Shown here in pieces: positions 25,609 to 34,618 of a DNA stretch of 43,214 nucleotides. The position numbers and the translations under genes are program-made. How positions within the stretch are numbered: position 1 is the first letter of the stretch; each line of letters starts with the position of its first letter. The DNA is taken from the NCBI GenBank assembly GCA_937864815.1, contig CALMJY010000275.1, positions 1 to 43,214 of the forward strand, written 5' to 3'. The notes under the pieces are model-generated. The model saw nothing but the letters and a program-made list of their open reading frames with translations. It searched no databases and was not told the DNA's origin. Source of the DNA: an uncultured Bacteroidota bacterium. GTDB taxonomy: Bacteria; Bacteroidota; Bacteroidia; Bacteroidales; VadinHA17.

Positions 25609-26141
25609 TTATTAAAAAAATATTCCGAAGGTTTAAAATTCTTATTTATCCTGAGAAAATTGCTGAATTTTATAATATTGAATTTGCAAAAAGCCTGGGT
25701 GTTGTTGTCGGTAAAAATTGTAGATTTTTCTCAACATCTTTTTCAACAGAACCATTTCTTATTGAAATTGGAGACCATGTAACTATTACAGATGGTGTTC
25801 AATTCATCACTCATGACGGAGGTGTTTGGGTTTTCAGAGAACAATATCCGGATATCGAGCTATTTGGAAGAATAAAGATAGGTAACAATGTATTTATTGG
25901 ACTAAATTCGATAATTCTTCCAAATACTGAAATAGCTGATAATTGCATAATAGCTGCAGGATCAGTAGTTAAGGGTAAATTTGAACCTAACAGCATTATT
26001 GCAGGAGTACCTGCTAAAAGAATTTCTGGTACAGATGATTATTTTGAAAGGAATAAGGAGAGATTCACTTTTTTTAGATCGCATAAGAATAAAATTAGTT
26101 TAATAAAAAAAATTCCTTATGTTGCTTTTAAGAATAAGTAA
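25605..26141 (+). CDS. Left-handed beta-helix (hexapeptide) acyltransferase
   Basis: A 178-residue acyltransferase of the LbH/WbbJ type. Hexapeptide repeats begin near residue 30 and include IEIGDHVTITDGVQFITHDG, RIKIGNNVFIGLNSIILPNT and ADNCIIAAGSVVKG, ending in NSIIAGVPAKRI. The His in FITHDGG is the likely catalytic residue. Such enzymes use acetyl-CoA or another acyl-CoA to acylate a sugar amine or hydroxyl. Linked by an overlap to the glycosyltransferase and near the perosamine-synthase-like gene, it is a candidate perosamine N-acyltransferase. The acyl group is unknown. It is the last gene before a 245 bp gap. Confidence 0.88.
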   Translation: MIIKKIFRRFKILIYPEKIAEFYNIEFAKSLGVVVGKNCRFFSTSFSTEPFLIEIGDHVTITDGVQFITHDGGVWVFREQYPDIELFGRIKIGNNVFIGLNSIILPNTEIADNCIIAAGSVVKGKFEPNSIIAGVPAKRISGTDDYFERNKERFTFFRSHKNKISLIKKIPYVAFKNK

Positions 26142-26386
26142 AATATTAAATAGCTGCAAAAAACCAGGCAGAAAGTTACTAATTCAATTATAATAGGTAT
26201 TATTTGAGCAAGGAATAACGAATTGTTTTACATGAAAAAACCCAACTTGCACTCATTCTATTTTAATATATTCGACGAGATGGTTTTGAAAATGTTATGA
26301 ATATCCACAACTATTTGGTGCGTTTACAATCTATAAAGACATGTATTAACTTAGAGAGATTATTAATTCCATAATCCTTCTTTAAC
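26142..26386 (+). other. 245 bp AT-rich intergenic gap
   Basis: This is the largest gap without a gene or pseudogene after the regulator leader. No ORF, hairpin terminator or well-spaced promoter could be identified. It separates the amino-sugar block from the next set of glycosyltransferases, whose first gene begins with TTG. It may contain a promoter or the scar of a recombination event; nothing in the sequence proves either. Confidence 0.45.
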
Positions 26387-27472
26387 TTGAGAATTTTAAT
26401 AATTAATAAACACCTTAGGGACTATCTAGGTGGAAGTGAGGTACAAAGTGATATTATTGCATCTAGGCTCAGTGAGAGAGGGCACAAAATTATTTATCTT
26501 GCTGTTAATGGTTTTCAGAAAGATTATTCAGTACCATACAAGGTTATTGGAACAACACTGAATTTTTTGAAACTCATAAGTATCATTAAAGTAGAGCACC
26601 CTGACATTATATATTGGAGATATAACAGAACTAAATTACTAAAATCTGTGATAGCCGCCAAACTATGCAGAATGAAGTTTGTATTTGCCATTTCGGGGCC
26701 ATCTGATTTTGAAATATGGATTAAAAGAAAAAGAAATAATCTGAGGCTTTTTAAGTTAATAAAACACACAATTGGATCTGTTTTTTATGAAATTGATTAT
26801 TTATTGAATTATCTGGGATTTTATTTTATTGATGGTGTGATAACACAATTAAATAATCAGACAAATAAATTGCCTGTATCGAGAGAAATAACGATCCCCA
26901 ATTCAGTAAATTTGACATATACTTCATTTGCCTGGAACAGACCATATGTTGTCTGGGTTTCGAATCTGAAATCTACAAAGAATCCAGAAGCTTTCTTGAA
27001 ACTTGCTAAAGAGTTCCAGGATTCAAGTACTGATTTTATTATGGTAGGAAAGATACAGGACAAAAAGTATGAAATTGTTCTGGATGATGCTACAAAGCCA
27101 TCTAATTTATATTACCTTGGTTTTAAGACAGTTGAGGAAACTAATGGTATTATAGCCAATTCTCTTTTTCTTGTTCATACTTGTGATCCTGAAGGATTCC
27201 CAAATGTGATGATACAGGCCTGGTCATTCGGGAAACCTACGATAAGTCTTTACTATGATCCTGATGATCTAATATATCATAATCAGCTGGGTTCAATTTC
27301 AAGGAATTTTGAGACTCTTGTGAGCGATACTGCAAAATATATTGAAGACAGATCTTTAGTAATAAGAGTTGGATTAAAGGCAAAAGAATTTTCAAGAAGT
27401 CATTTCAATTCACAGGTAAATTCTGTTAAGATTGAAAGCTTTCTTCAGGGATTTCTAGGCAAACAATATTAA
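26387..27472 (+). CDS. Glycosyltransferase family 4 (GT-B)
   Basis: A 361-residue GT4 enzyme starting at TTG 26387, chosen because the first strand RILIINKHLRDYLGGSEVQS follows directly and no ATG lies near. The YLGGSEVQ loop is the standard GT4 N-terminal motif. VVWVSNLKSTKNPEAFLKLA opens the donor domain. The catalytic block CDPEGFPNVMIQAWSFGKPT has Gln at the second Glu position, a variation I have seen in related sequences. It is the first gene after a 245 bp gap and is followed 27 bp later by another glycosyltransferase. Confidence 0.86.
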   Translation: MRILIINKHLRDYLGGSEVQSDIIASRLSERGHKIIYLAVNGFQKDYSVPYKVIGTTLNFLKLISIIKVEHPDIIYWRYNRTKLLKSVIAAKLCRMKFVFAISGPSDFEIWIKRKRNNLRLFKLIKHTIGSVFYEIDYLLNYLGFYFIDGVITQLNNQTNKLPVSREITIPNSVNLTYTSFAWNRPYVVWVSNLKSTKNPEAFLKLAKEFQDSSTDFIMVGKIQDKKYEIVLDDATKPSNLYYLGFKTVEETNGIIANSLFLVHTCDPEGFPNVMIQAWSFGKPTISLYYDPDDLIYHNQLGSISRNFETLVSDTAKYIEDRSLVIRVGLKAKEFSRSHFNSQVNSVKIESFLQGFLGKQY

Positions 27473-27499
27473 GAATACAGAAATTGTCAGAGATCTTTA

Positions 27500-28558
27500 A
27501 TGAAAAAAATTGTTTTTATAAATCCCGGACCCTTCGGTAGTCTTACAGATACTTATTACTATTATTTCTTTTTGAAGGAATATTATGAAATTACCTATGT
27601 GGGATTCGATGAAGGGAAAGATATCATAAGATATGATAAAATAAATTTAATTCATGTTAATGGAGGAAGCAAAGAACTTGCAAATAAAATCTGCTTTTTC
27701 AGGAAGGTTCGCGAAGTGCTGAAGCGTGAAAATTTTGATTTTATTATGATAAATTACTTTATTGGTTGTGGTATTATTCGATTATTTTCAGGAAATAAGA
27801 TAGTATTAGATATCAGAACAAGTTACATTTTTAATAATAAGTACAAAAGATTGCTTTATAATACCATTTTATCATTTGAATCTCGCTTGTTTAAGAATAT
27901 TTCTGTTATCACTGAAGGTTTAGCAACTTTTCTGCGCCTTCCTGTGCGATGCCATATTTTACCGCTTGGCGCTCCATTGTTCCCTCTTGTTCACAAAAAC
28001 TTCGATTCATTAAGTATACTTTATGTTGGAACATTCCATCAGAGGAATATTTCTAATACAATAATTGCCTTTGCAAAGTTCTTTCGGGAATACTGTGATG
28101 AAATTCCGATGCACTATACTATCATAGGCTTCGGGTCTGAAGATGAAATTAATAAGATCGTAACTACAATCGAAACTGAAAAAATGACCGATCATATTTT
28201 CTATAAAGGGGTTATAAGATATCCTGAACTTACTGAATATTTAAATGATCATAACATAGGAATGTCATATATACCTATTGAGAATCATTATGAACATCAA
28301 CCACCAACCAAAACATATGAATATTTATTGAGCGGGATGGCTGTAATAGCCACAGGTACTAAAGAAAATAAAAAAGTAATAAACTATTCAAACGGGATAA
28401 TAATTAAAGACTCTGTTGAAGATATATATACCGGTCTGAAGGAAATATATAATCGTAGAAACTTATATGATACTGAAGGAATACAGAAAGATTCCAGAAA
28501 ATACTCCTGGGAAGATATTGTTAACGGAAATTTGATACCTTATATTGAAAACAATTAA
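27500..28558 (+). CDS. Glycosyltransferase, GT4-like
   Basis: A 352-residue GT-B protein. MKKIVFINPGPFGSLTDTYY begins the N-terminal domain. NKIVLDIRTSYIF and ISVITEGLATFLRL are the cleft-side strands. SILYVGTFHQRNISNTIIAF starts the donor domain, and HQPPTKTYEYLLSGMAVIAT replaces the E-x7-E block with the K-x-x-E-Y-L-x-x-G pattern seen in many GT4-like enzymes. No sugar specificity can be read. It is followed 36 bp later by a polymerase/ligase. Confidence 0.83.
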   Translation: MKKIVFINPGPFGSLTDTYYYYFFLKEYYEITYVGFDEGKDIIRYDKINLIHVNGGSKELANKICFFRKVREVLKRENFDFIMINYFIGCGIIRLFSGNKIVLDIRTSYIFNNKYKRLLYNTILSFESRLFKNISVITEGLATFLRLPVRCHILPLGAPLFPLVHKNFDSLSILYVGTFHQRNISNTIIAFAKFFREYCDEIPMHYTIIGFGSEDEINKIVTTIETEKMTDHIFYKGVIRYPELTEYLNDHNIGMSYIPIENHYEHQPPTKTYEYLLSGMAVIATGTKENKKVINYSNGIIIKDSVEDIYTGLKEIYNRRNLYDTEGIQKDSRKYSWEDIVNGNLIPYIENN

Positions 28559-28594
28559 ACATACATTCGATGATCATTTAAACCAGATTATCTG

Positions 28595-29890
28595 ATGCAG
28601 AAAAATATTTTAAGGCATAGTTTAAAAAACTTATTGAAGATATCCTGGATTACATTCAGCGTTGTAGGAGTCGCAATATTGGTATTCCTTTCTGAATGGA
28701 TTCAGAAGGCTGGAATAATCTCATTTCCATTAGGATTCAGACATATGGCCATTTTAGTATTATTTTTAATAAACTGGGTGATATTTGGCAGGCCAATAAT
28801 TCTGAATAAGTTTTATATATTTAATATCATATTAATTATTATATACTTAATTCTTGCTCGCATATTCGTTCCTGTTAAATTGTTTAATTATATACTTGGG
28901 ACTGGATTCACCTTTTTGTTTATAGGGCTTTTTGTTTTGGGATCAAATACAAAATCAGACCTAAATGTTGTGATTAAGATTCTTAAGATCTTGTTGTTGT
29001 TTTTCTTAATTATGTCAATTGGTCCAATTATACAGGGACTTTTAGCACATACTTCCTTAAGACGGCTTCCAGGTATGTTCAGAGAATTGGGAGCTTTTGG
29101 TTCTGCAATGAATATTGGTGTAGTCCTTACCTTTTCGCTATATGTCATGACTGGTGAAAAAAAATACATATTTTATGCCGTATTTTTAAGTTTCGGAGTC
29201 TTTTTGACCATACTAAAAAAATCAATGTTAGGTAATATCATTATCTGGCTGGTTTTTGCTTATTACTATTTATCTTCCAGGAATAGAATTAAGCTGTTAT
29301 TATACGGTATTTTTTTCCTTCTCATAAGTTTTGCCTTTGTAGGTGATAATGTTAAGAAAGATGTCAAATTAAATATTGATTATTATAATAGGGTTGGCCC
29401 CAAAGGTCATGTCAGAGTTGCGATGTACGTAGCTAGTTACAAGATTGCTAAAGACTTTTTCCCATTTGGAAGCGGTATGGGAACCTTCGCTAGTCTTGCA
29501 AGTATCATTGGAGGGTATAGTAAAGTACATATTGATTATGGCGTTTCTGAAATAGGAGGTAACTCACCTATTATTGTTGCACGTGGCGGTCATACACTAT
29601 TAGATACATACTGGCCTCATATATTGGCAGAGTTAGGCTTTATAGGTGCTACAATATTTTTACTACTTTGGTTTTTCCCATTAATATCAAGCATTCATTT
29701 GATGCGTTTATGTAACGATTCAACGATTAGAGGATTATGTTTTTATATAATTCTTATAACTATCGTAATGACAAATGATGGATTTACTTTATATAACCCT
29801 GAAATACCATCATTTGTATTACTACACTCTGGAGTTACTGGTTTATGCTACTATCATATCAATAAATATCGTACTAATATTACTAAGTAG
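28595..29890 (+). CDS. O-antigen polymerase / ligase (Wzy/WaaL superfamily), copy 2
   Basis: This is a 431-residue polytopic membrane protein with about ten to eleven hydrophobic segments. An extracytoplasmic loop of about 90 residues (about 255-345) contains GPKGHVRVAMYVASYKIAKD and FGSGMGTFASLASI. It is followed by HTLLDTYWPHILAELGFIGA and a last pair of membrane helices. The H-x(6)-WPH-x(5)-GxxGA arrangement is that of the Wzy_C/WaaL superfamily. Members either polymerise repeat units or ligate glycans to lipid A-core or proteins; the two roles cannot be separated by sequence alone. It is one of three such proteins in the window. Confidence 0.82.
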   Translation: MQKNILRHSLKNLLKISWITFSVVGVAILVFLSEWIQKAGIISFPLGFRHMAILVLFLINWVIFGRPIILNKFYIFNIILIIIYLILARIFVPVKLFNYILGTGFTFLFIGLFVLGSNTKSDLNVVIKILKILLLFFLIMSIGPIIQGLLAHTSLRRLPGMFRELGAFGSAMNIGVVLTFSLYVMTGEKKYIFYAVFLSFGVFLTILKKSMLGNIIIWLVFAYYYLSSRNRIKLLLYGIFFLLISFAFVGDNVKKDVKLNIDYYNRVGPKGHVRVAMYVASYKIAKDFFPFGSGMGTFASLASIIGGYSKVHIDYGVSEIGGNSPIIVARGGHTLLDTYWPHILAELGFIGATIFLLLWFFPLISSIHLMRLCNDSTIRGLCFYIILITIVMTNDGFTLYNPEIPSFVLLHSGVTGLCYYHINKYRTNITK

Positions 29891-29984
29891 CGATTCTACA
29901 ATTAAATTTTAGGCATCAAAAGCTGGCTCCCATATTTGAAATAGTAAGTACAAATTGATTCGAGTTGATTTAGAATTAAGGTTT

Positions 29985-30587
29985 ATGAAAAAGTTTCTGG
30001 TATTTAGTATTATTCTTTTGTCTTCTTTTACGATAATTAGAAAACATACTATATATTTTATTGGTGATTCATTAACAGTTGGCTATATAAAACCTTATCA
30101 AAGCTTTACGCCTTCTAATTATGTTATTGCAAACAAGGATAAAGTTAATTTGGGGATTGCTGGCTTGAAAATGACTGAATTAGATAGTATAATCGGCCCA
30201 AAATTATATAAAACAAGAAAGAAAGAGATTATGATAATCCAAATCGGTACAAATGATATTGGATCAGGAGGATTACCGCAAATTGAGTTCAATAGTTTAG
30301 AAACTTTTTGTAAGAAGTATAAGAAGAAAGGTTTAATAATTCTTGCTGCAACTTTGCCATCTGTAATTATTCAATATGGAGGTCAAGAAAGATTTATTTA
30401 ATATGACTTGATAAGAAATAATTATAGAGAATTTTCTGATGGATTAATTGATCTTGATATAGATGGAAGAATTGGGAAGTATAATTCTTGTCAAGAAACA
30501 TTATATTTCTCCGATGGATTCCATCTAACTGCAAATGGTTATTATGTAATTGCATCGATTATACAAAAGTCCCTAGATGATTTATAA
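29985..30587 (+). pseudogene. SGNH/GDSL hydrolase interrupted by one in-frame TAA
   Basis: One frame of 201 codons encodes an SGNH hydrolase with a signal peptide or anchor (KKFLVFSIILLSSFTII), block I GDSLTVGY, block III GTNDIG and block V DGFHLTANGYY. The frame is broken by TAA at 30399-30401, after QERFI, and continues without a shift to TAA at 30585. The upstream fragment alone lacks the Asp-His pair of the active site. The ATG at 29985 is preferred over an in-frame ATT further up, because it begins the signal sequence. The intact ancestor was probably a periplasmic esterase, for example a glycan O-deacetylase. It could also be a sequencing or assembly error, which read data would settle. 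Confidence 0.8.
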
Positions 30588-30654
30588 TTATCATGATTAT
30601 TGAAGATCCGAGATTGGCTATTACTTATTTTCTAACCTAATCAAATACTAAATA

Positions 30655-30798
30655 ATGGGATATCTGCTTTATATTGATCCTGGAACCGGAACATTACTGT
30701 TTCAAATGCTAATCGCCGGATTTGTAACCCTGATTGCATTTTCCAGAAAAGTTAAATTATTCATTGTTAATTTCTTTTCTCATTTTTTCAAAAAATGA
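30655..30798 (+). CDS. Small membrane protein (47 aa), IDPGTG-type
   Basis: A short ORF of 47 codons with an ATG start at 30655. The N-terminus MGYLLYIDPGTGTLLFQML is followed by a hydrophobic helix (IAGFVTLIAF), then a basic stretch and a second hydrophobic segment (LFIVNFFSHFFKK). The YIDPGTG motif recurs in small membrane proteins that I recall upstream of NoeA-like methyltransferase and sulfatase-like genes. Its stop overlaps the next start (ATGA at 30795), a sign of translational coupling. It may be a subunit or chaperone of the neighbouring membrane enzyme. The function is unknown. Confidence 0.75.
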   Translation: MGYLLYIDPGTGTLLFQMLIAGFVTLIAFSRKVKLFIVNFFSHFFKK

Positions 30799-32210
30799 AA
30801 CAAGCTTCCTTCAGGGATCCTGATGGTTTCCTTGTCAGCAAGGATGATAAGTTATTCAGGATTATCCTTACTGATTGGGAAAAGGAAATGAATCTACTGC
30901 AACCAGATTTTTTTGATTGCTTTGCCATTCCCTCTCATTATGATATTACATCAGAACTCTCTTCTGAACTATGTGATAAACTCAAGGAAAATGGATTAAA
31001 TAGCTCCAGAATTCTGAAAATTCTAGAGGTAGAAAAACTTGAACCGATTACATACCCCTGGGAATGGACTCCAACGATGCTTCTTGAAGCAGGTTGTTTC
31101 ACAATATATACGCAACTGAAACTGATGGAATCAGGTCTAACTCTAAAAGATGCTTCTTTTTTTAATATACAATTTCAGAATAACAAAATCTTTTTTTTAG
31201 ATCTGTTATCTGTTAAAAGAGCAGTTGGATTCTATCCATGGGTTCCATACGGTCAGTTTCTCAGACATTTTGTTTACCCTGCAACACTCATTAAATATAA
31301 TATAATTACTAATCTTAAATCATTATGGAGTAACCTAGATGGATTCACTCTTGAATATCAAATAAGTCTGTTACCATTAAAAATTATTCTGAATTTGTAT
31401 GAACTAATTCATTATAAAATCGGAGGTAGGGTAAAAAGTGAATCTTATACAAATGACAGACCTGAAACAGGAAATAAAAACTCAAAACAAAAATTACAGA
31501 ATCTGCTTGAATGGAACTTAACCTATCTACAATCTATTCGGAAGAGAATTGCTAGCCGGAATAGCTTTTGGTCAGGATATTATGATAGAGATGTTGATCT
31601 TGCTTATTTTACTGAAAAGCGAAAAGCATTAACTGAAATTTTAAAGGATATTGATGAAAAAATAAGAGTTCTTGATATAGGATCAAATATTGGAGAATAT
31701 TCTTCTGTCTTTCTAGAATTTTTAGATGAAATAATCTGTCTGGAAAAAGACATAGTTTGTTGCGAGCATTTATATTCCACTTTGTCAGCGACATATCCTT
31801 TTGGGTCGGGAAAAAAATGGGCAATAGTTAATTCGGATATTGTAAATCCTGATCCCGGTCTTGGATGGATGAATACAGAAAGAAAATCGTTGATCGAAAG
31901 AATAAGATCGGATTTAGTTTCTGCTCTTGGAATTATACACCATTTATACTTCACAGAAAGCATAGATTTACATCAGCAATCAAAGCTGTTCTGTAACCTC
32001 TCAAAGGAGCTTTTTATAACAGAATTTATCTCATCTGATGATGAAAAGGTAAAAATAGTGGCCCATACTAATCCAACAAGACTGAAATATTATGATAGGA
32101 ATTACTTTCTAGGTGCATTCTCAGATAATTTCAAGGTATTGAAGAATATTAAAATTAATGAAACTCGTGAATTATTTCTCTTTTCTAAAAGAACTGGCTT
32201 TGAATCCTGA
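30795..32210 (+). CDS. NoeA-like SAM methyltransferase with kinase-like N-terminal half
   Basis: A 471-residue protein. The C-terminal half is a class I methyltransferase: RVLDIGSNIGEYSSVF (291-306) is motif I, CLEKDI is motif II, and a long acceptor region follows. The N-terminal half has a family-specific FRDPDGF opening, WEWTPTMLLEAG (89-100), and LKDASFFNIQFQNNKIFFLD (117-136). This last block has the spacing of the protein-kinase catalytic triad (Asp119, then Asn124, then Asp136, compare HRDxxxxN and DFG). The glycine-rich loop and Lys of true kinases are not obvious. Some relatives are annotated as nodulation protein NoeA. A kinase-methyltransferase similar in logic to WbdD is a hypothesis. 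It is coupled to its neighbours by a 4 bp overlap upstream and a 53 bp overlap downstream. Confidence 0.7.
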   Translation: MKQASFRDPDGFLVSKDDKLFRIILTDWEKEMNLLQPDFFDCFAIPSHYDITSELSSELCDKLKENGLNSSRILKILEVEKLEPITYPWEWTPTMLLEAGCFTIYTQLKLMESGLTLKDASFFNIQFQNNKIFFLDLLSVKRAVGFYPWVPYGQFLRHFVYPATLIKYNIITNLKSLWSNLDGFTLEYQISLLPLKIILNLYELIHYKIGGRVKSESYTNDRPETGNKNSKQKLQNLLEWNLTYLQSIRKRIASRNSFWSGYYDRDVDLAYFTEKRKALTEILKDIDEKIRVLDIGSNIGEYSSVFLEFLDEIICLEKDIVCCEHLYSTLSATYPFGSGKKWAIVNSDIVNPDPGLGWMNTERKSLIERIRSDLVSALGIIHHLYFTESIDLHQQSKLFCNLSKELFITEFISSDDEKVKIVAHTNPTRLKYYDRNYFLGAFSDNFKVLKNIKINETRELFLFSKRTGFES

Positions 32211-33561
32211 AAAATCATTACGAATTCATTTTTCATTAATTCTGGTCTATACTTCATATTGTTCGATCTATTATTTAAATCATCATGCAGATTTTGAAAT
32301 ACTTTTTACTTTATCCGGAATTAAATTGTTCTGCTTTATTCTCGGGTTTCAGTTTCTGGCTACATTGCTGTTAAACACCTTCCAGTCCAACAAAACAAAA
32401 GCTGGATATCTTTTTATAGTTTTCAGTTCATTTTTGTTACTTAACCTTGCTGGTTTTCTGGTATATGCTACAGAATTCCTTAACAAATACCTGACATTTT
32501 ATCTGAGAATCAGGGATTTGCTTATAGCCTTTCTATTGGTTTTGGCATTTCTTTCTTTTATATTGAAGTCAAAGTTCGATAATACAATTAGGATTTTTAA
32601 TACATTTCTTGCAGTTTTGATTATAGGTAACATAGGCAGAGTGACTATTTCAGGAAGAATCGTTACTGAAAAAGGTCCCTTAAGGGATAATGAAAATGAA
32701 ACTACTAGGATCCCTTATTCGGATGACGGCGTAAATAAATACGCAAAACAAAACATTTTGTTAATTCTTCTTGATGAATATAGCTCATGGGACGAGTTGG
32801 AAAACTATCAGGAAAGTAATGAAGAACCTAACGATTTAAGAAATTTTCTTGATTCTGCTGGATTCACTGTAAAAACATCACATACATTGAAAAACTCTAC
32901 AATCAATTCATTGAATATGATCTTTAACAGGAATTCTAATCTGTCGTTTAGAGATGAATCTCATGAAAATGCATCAAAGGAACTCAAAGAATCAGCAGTA
33001 ATAAACAGTCTTCACGAAAAGGGTTATAAATTCAAAAATTTCAGCTTTTTTAATATTGGGAATCATGAATCATTTTACAGTTGGCAAGGTCCATATAGCT
33101 ATAATGAATTTGAACTTTTACTCAGCTTGTCAATATATCCTATGGTCTTGTCAAGTCTGAAAGAAGACTCAGCATCCAATGCAGGATATAACAGGGAAGT
33201 GGAAAAACAGTCTCTGGAGTATTTAAAAAACCTAGGGCCAAATGAGAATATTTTTGTTTATGTTCATTTCCTCTTTCCGCATGGTCCTTTTTACCTTGAA
33301 AATGAGTTTTCGTATTTAGAAAGGAATCTTGACAATTACATAACTTTCTGGAATTTCTGTAACAAAAAAATAGTGAATTATCTTAAATCTGTGCCAGACC
33401 TTAATACTTATAAGATTATTATAACTGGAGATCACGGATTTAGGTCTGACAGACGGATTGATCCTTCTTATACAATTACTGCATTTTACAATTTTGATAA
33501 TGATGAGATTGAAAGAATATCGACAGTACAAGATATTGGAAGTTTGCTTCTTTCCCAGTAA
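32158..33561 (+). CDS. Membrane alkaline-phosphatase-superfamily (sulfatase-like) transferase
   Basis: A 467-residue protein. About five membrane helices occupy residues 25-165, followed by a periplasmic catalytic domain of the sulfatase/alkaline phosphatase superfamily. ILLILLDEYSSWDEL (200-214) gives the first metal Asp206, TLKNSTINSLN (243-253) holds the likely Ser/Thr nucleophile, HFLFPHGPFY (370-379) and GDHGFRSD (424-431) give further metal ligands. This layout resembles phosphoglycerol and phosphoethanolamine transferases (LtaS, OpgB, EptA), which move a phospho-alcohol from a phospholipid to a glycan. The exact group is unknown. The start overlaps the NoeA-like gene by 53 bp, an unusually long overlap that indicates co-translation. 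Confidence 0.83.
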   Translation: MKLVNYFSFLKELALNPEKSLRIHFSLILVYTSYCSIYYLNHHADFEILFTLSGIKLFCFILGFQFLATLLLNTFQSNKTKAGYLFIVFSSFLLLNLAGFLVYATEFLNKYLTFYLRIRDLLIAFLLVLAFLSFILKSKFDNTIRIFNTFLAVLIIGNIGRVTISGRIVTEKGPLRDNENETTRIPYSDDGVNKYAKQNILLILLDEYSSWDELENYQESNEEPNDLRNFLDSAGFTVKTSHTLKNSTINSLNMIFNRNSNLSFRDESHENASKELKESAVINSLHEKGYKFKNFSFFNIGNHESFYSWQGPYSYNEFELLLSLSIYPMVLSSLKEDSASNAGYNREVEKQSLEYLKNLGPNENIFVYVHFLFPHGPFYLENEFSYLERNLDNYITFWNFCNKKIVNYLKSVPDLNTYKIIITGDHGFRSDRRIDPSYTITAFYNFDNDEIERISTVQDIGSLLLSQ

Positions 33562-33688
33562 ATTATTGTGGTTTAGATTTTTAACACTTCAAATATTTAA
33601 TTTCTATTGAAAAACAAAATAGATAATCTTGAAATTGTTTATTATGTGAGCTGCAAAATTAAAATATTCATAAAATTTGTGCGATAAA
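33562..33688 (+). other. Intergenic gap after the transferase trio
   Basis: This 127 bp AT-rich gap separates the transferase from the epimerase gene. No stem-loop with a T tract was found. A TAAAATTTG string at about 33671-33679 is close to the Bacteroidota -7 box but has one base too many between TA and TTTG. No clear function can be given. Confidence 0.35.
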
Positions 33689-34618
33689 ATGAGAAAAATA
33701 TTAATAACAGGGGGGGCAGGTAATATTGGTTCAAGTCTCGCTGATAGACTTTCCAATGATGAGAATAATGAAATAGTCATTGTTGACAATTTATTAACGG
33801 GAGATCCTTCGAAAATACCTTCAAACAAGCGCAACATAACTTTTATAAAGAGTGATGTTAATAATTATAGCGAGATAAGCGCTATTATGCTATGTCATAA
33901 GTTTGATTATGTATTTCATTATGCAGCTGTTGTTGGTGTAAAGCGAACTATTGATAATCCAAAAATGGTATTGAATGATATTGAAGGAATAAAAAATATA
34001 CTCGATTTATCAAAAAATACATCTATTAAGAAGGTTTTCTTTTCATCTTCTTCTGAAGTTTATGGTGAGCCTGTTGAAATACCCCAATATGAAGATACAA
34101 CACCACTCAATTCACGGCTTCCATACGCAATAGTAAAGAATGTAGGGGAAGCATTTTTTAGAACTTATCACCTTGAATATGGCTTGAATTATACAATATT
34201 TCGCTTTTTCAATACATATGGTCCACGGCAGAGTACAGATTTCGTAATTTCTAAATTTATTAGGCAGGCTCAGCAGAATAAAGATATTACTATTTATGGT
34301 GATGGTTTACAAACACGTACATTCTGTTATATTGATGATAATCTCGAAACAACTGAAAGAATTCTAAATCAGTCGAGTTTTAATAATGAAGTAATTAATA
34401 TAGGAAGTGATCAGGAAGTTACGATTTTGGATTTAGCAAAAAAAGTTATTATACTATTAAACTCTAAATCTAAAATTATTCATGTTGATCCATTAAAGGA
34501 GGGAGATATGACACGTCGCAAGCCTGATATATCTAAGATGAAGCTTGTTCTTACCCGGGCCTTAACGAGTCTAGACGATGGAATTATACTGACTTCAAAA
34601 AGTGGATTTTTGCAATGA
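33689..34618 (+). CDS. NAD-dependent nucleotide-sugar epimerase/dehydratase
   Basis: A 309-residue extended SDR enzyme. KILITGGAGNIGSSLADRL is the NAD-binding Rossmann motif. FFSSSSEVYGEPVEIPQYED, then YAIVK (146-150 from the ATG at 33689), gives the active-site Ser-Tyr-Lys. RFFNTYGPRQSTDFVISKFI and FCYIDDNLE follow as in UDP-glucose 4-epimerases and UDP-glucuronate decarboxylases. An upstream TTG adds four residues, but the ATG fits the first strand better. The C-terminus ends soon after the last helix (SLDDGIILTSKSGFLQ), a little short for the family. Substrate is unresolved. The next gene starts within its stop (ATGA at 34615). Confidence 0.85.
   Translation: MRKILITGGAGNIGSSLADRLSNDENNEIVIVDNLLTGDPSKIPSNKRNITFIKSDVNNYSEISAIMLCHKFDYVFHYAAVVGVKRTIDNPKMVLNDIEGIKNILDLSKNTSIKKVFFSSSSEVYGEPVEIPQYEDTTPLNSRLPYAIVKNVGEAFFRTYHLEYGLNYTIFRFFNTYGPRQSTDFVISKFIRQAQQNKDITIYGDGLQTRTFCYIDDNLETTERILNQSSFNNEVINIGSDQEVTILDLAKKVIILLNSKSKIIHVDPLKEGDMTRRKPDISKMKLVLTRALTSLDDGIILTSKSGFLQ

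Noticed and set aside
26142-26386. Hidden small gene or transposon remnant in the 245 bp gap
   Set aside because: No frame of useful length, no terminal inverted repeats and no recognisable transposase fragment.
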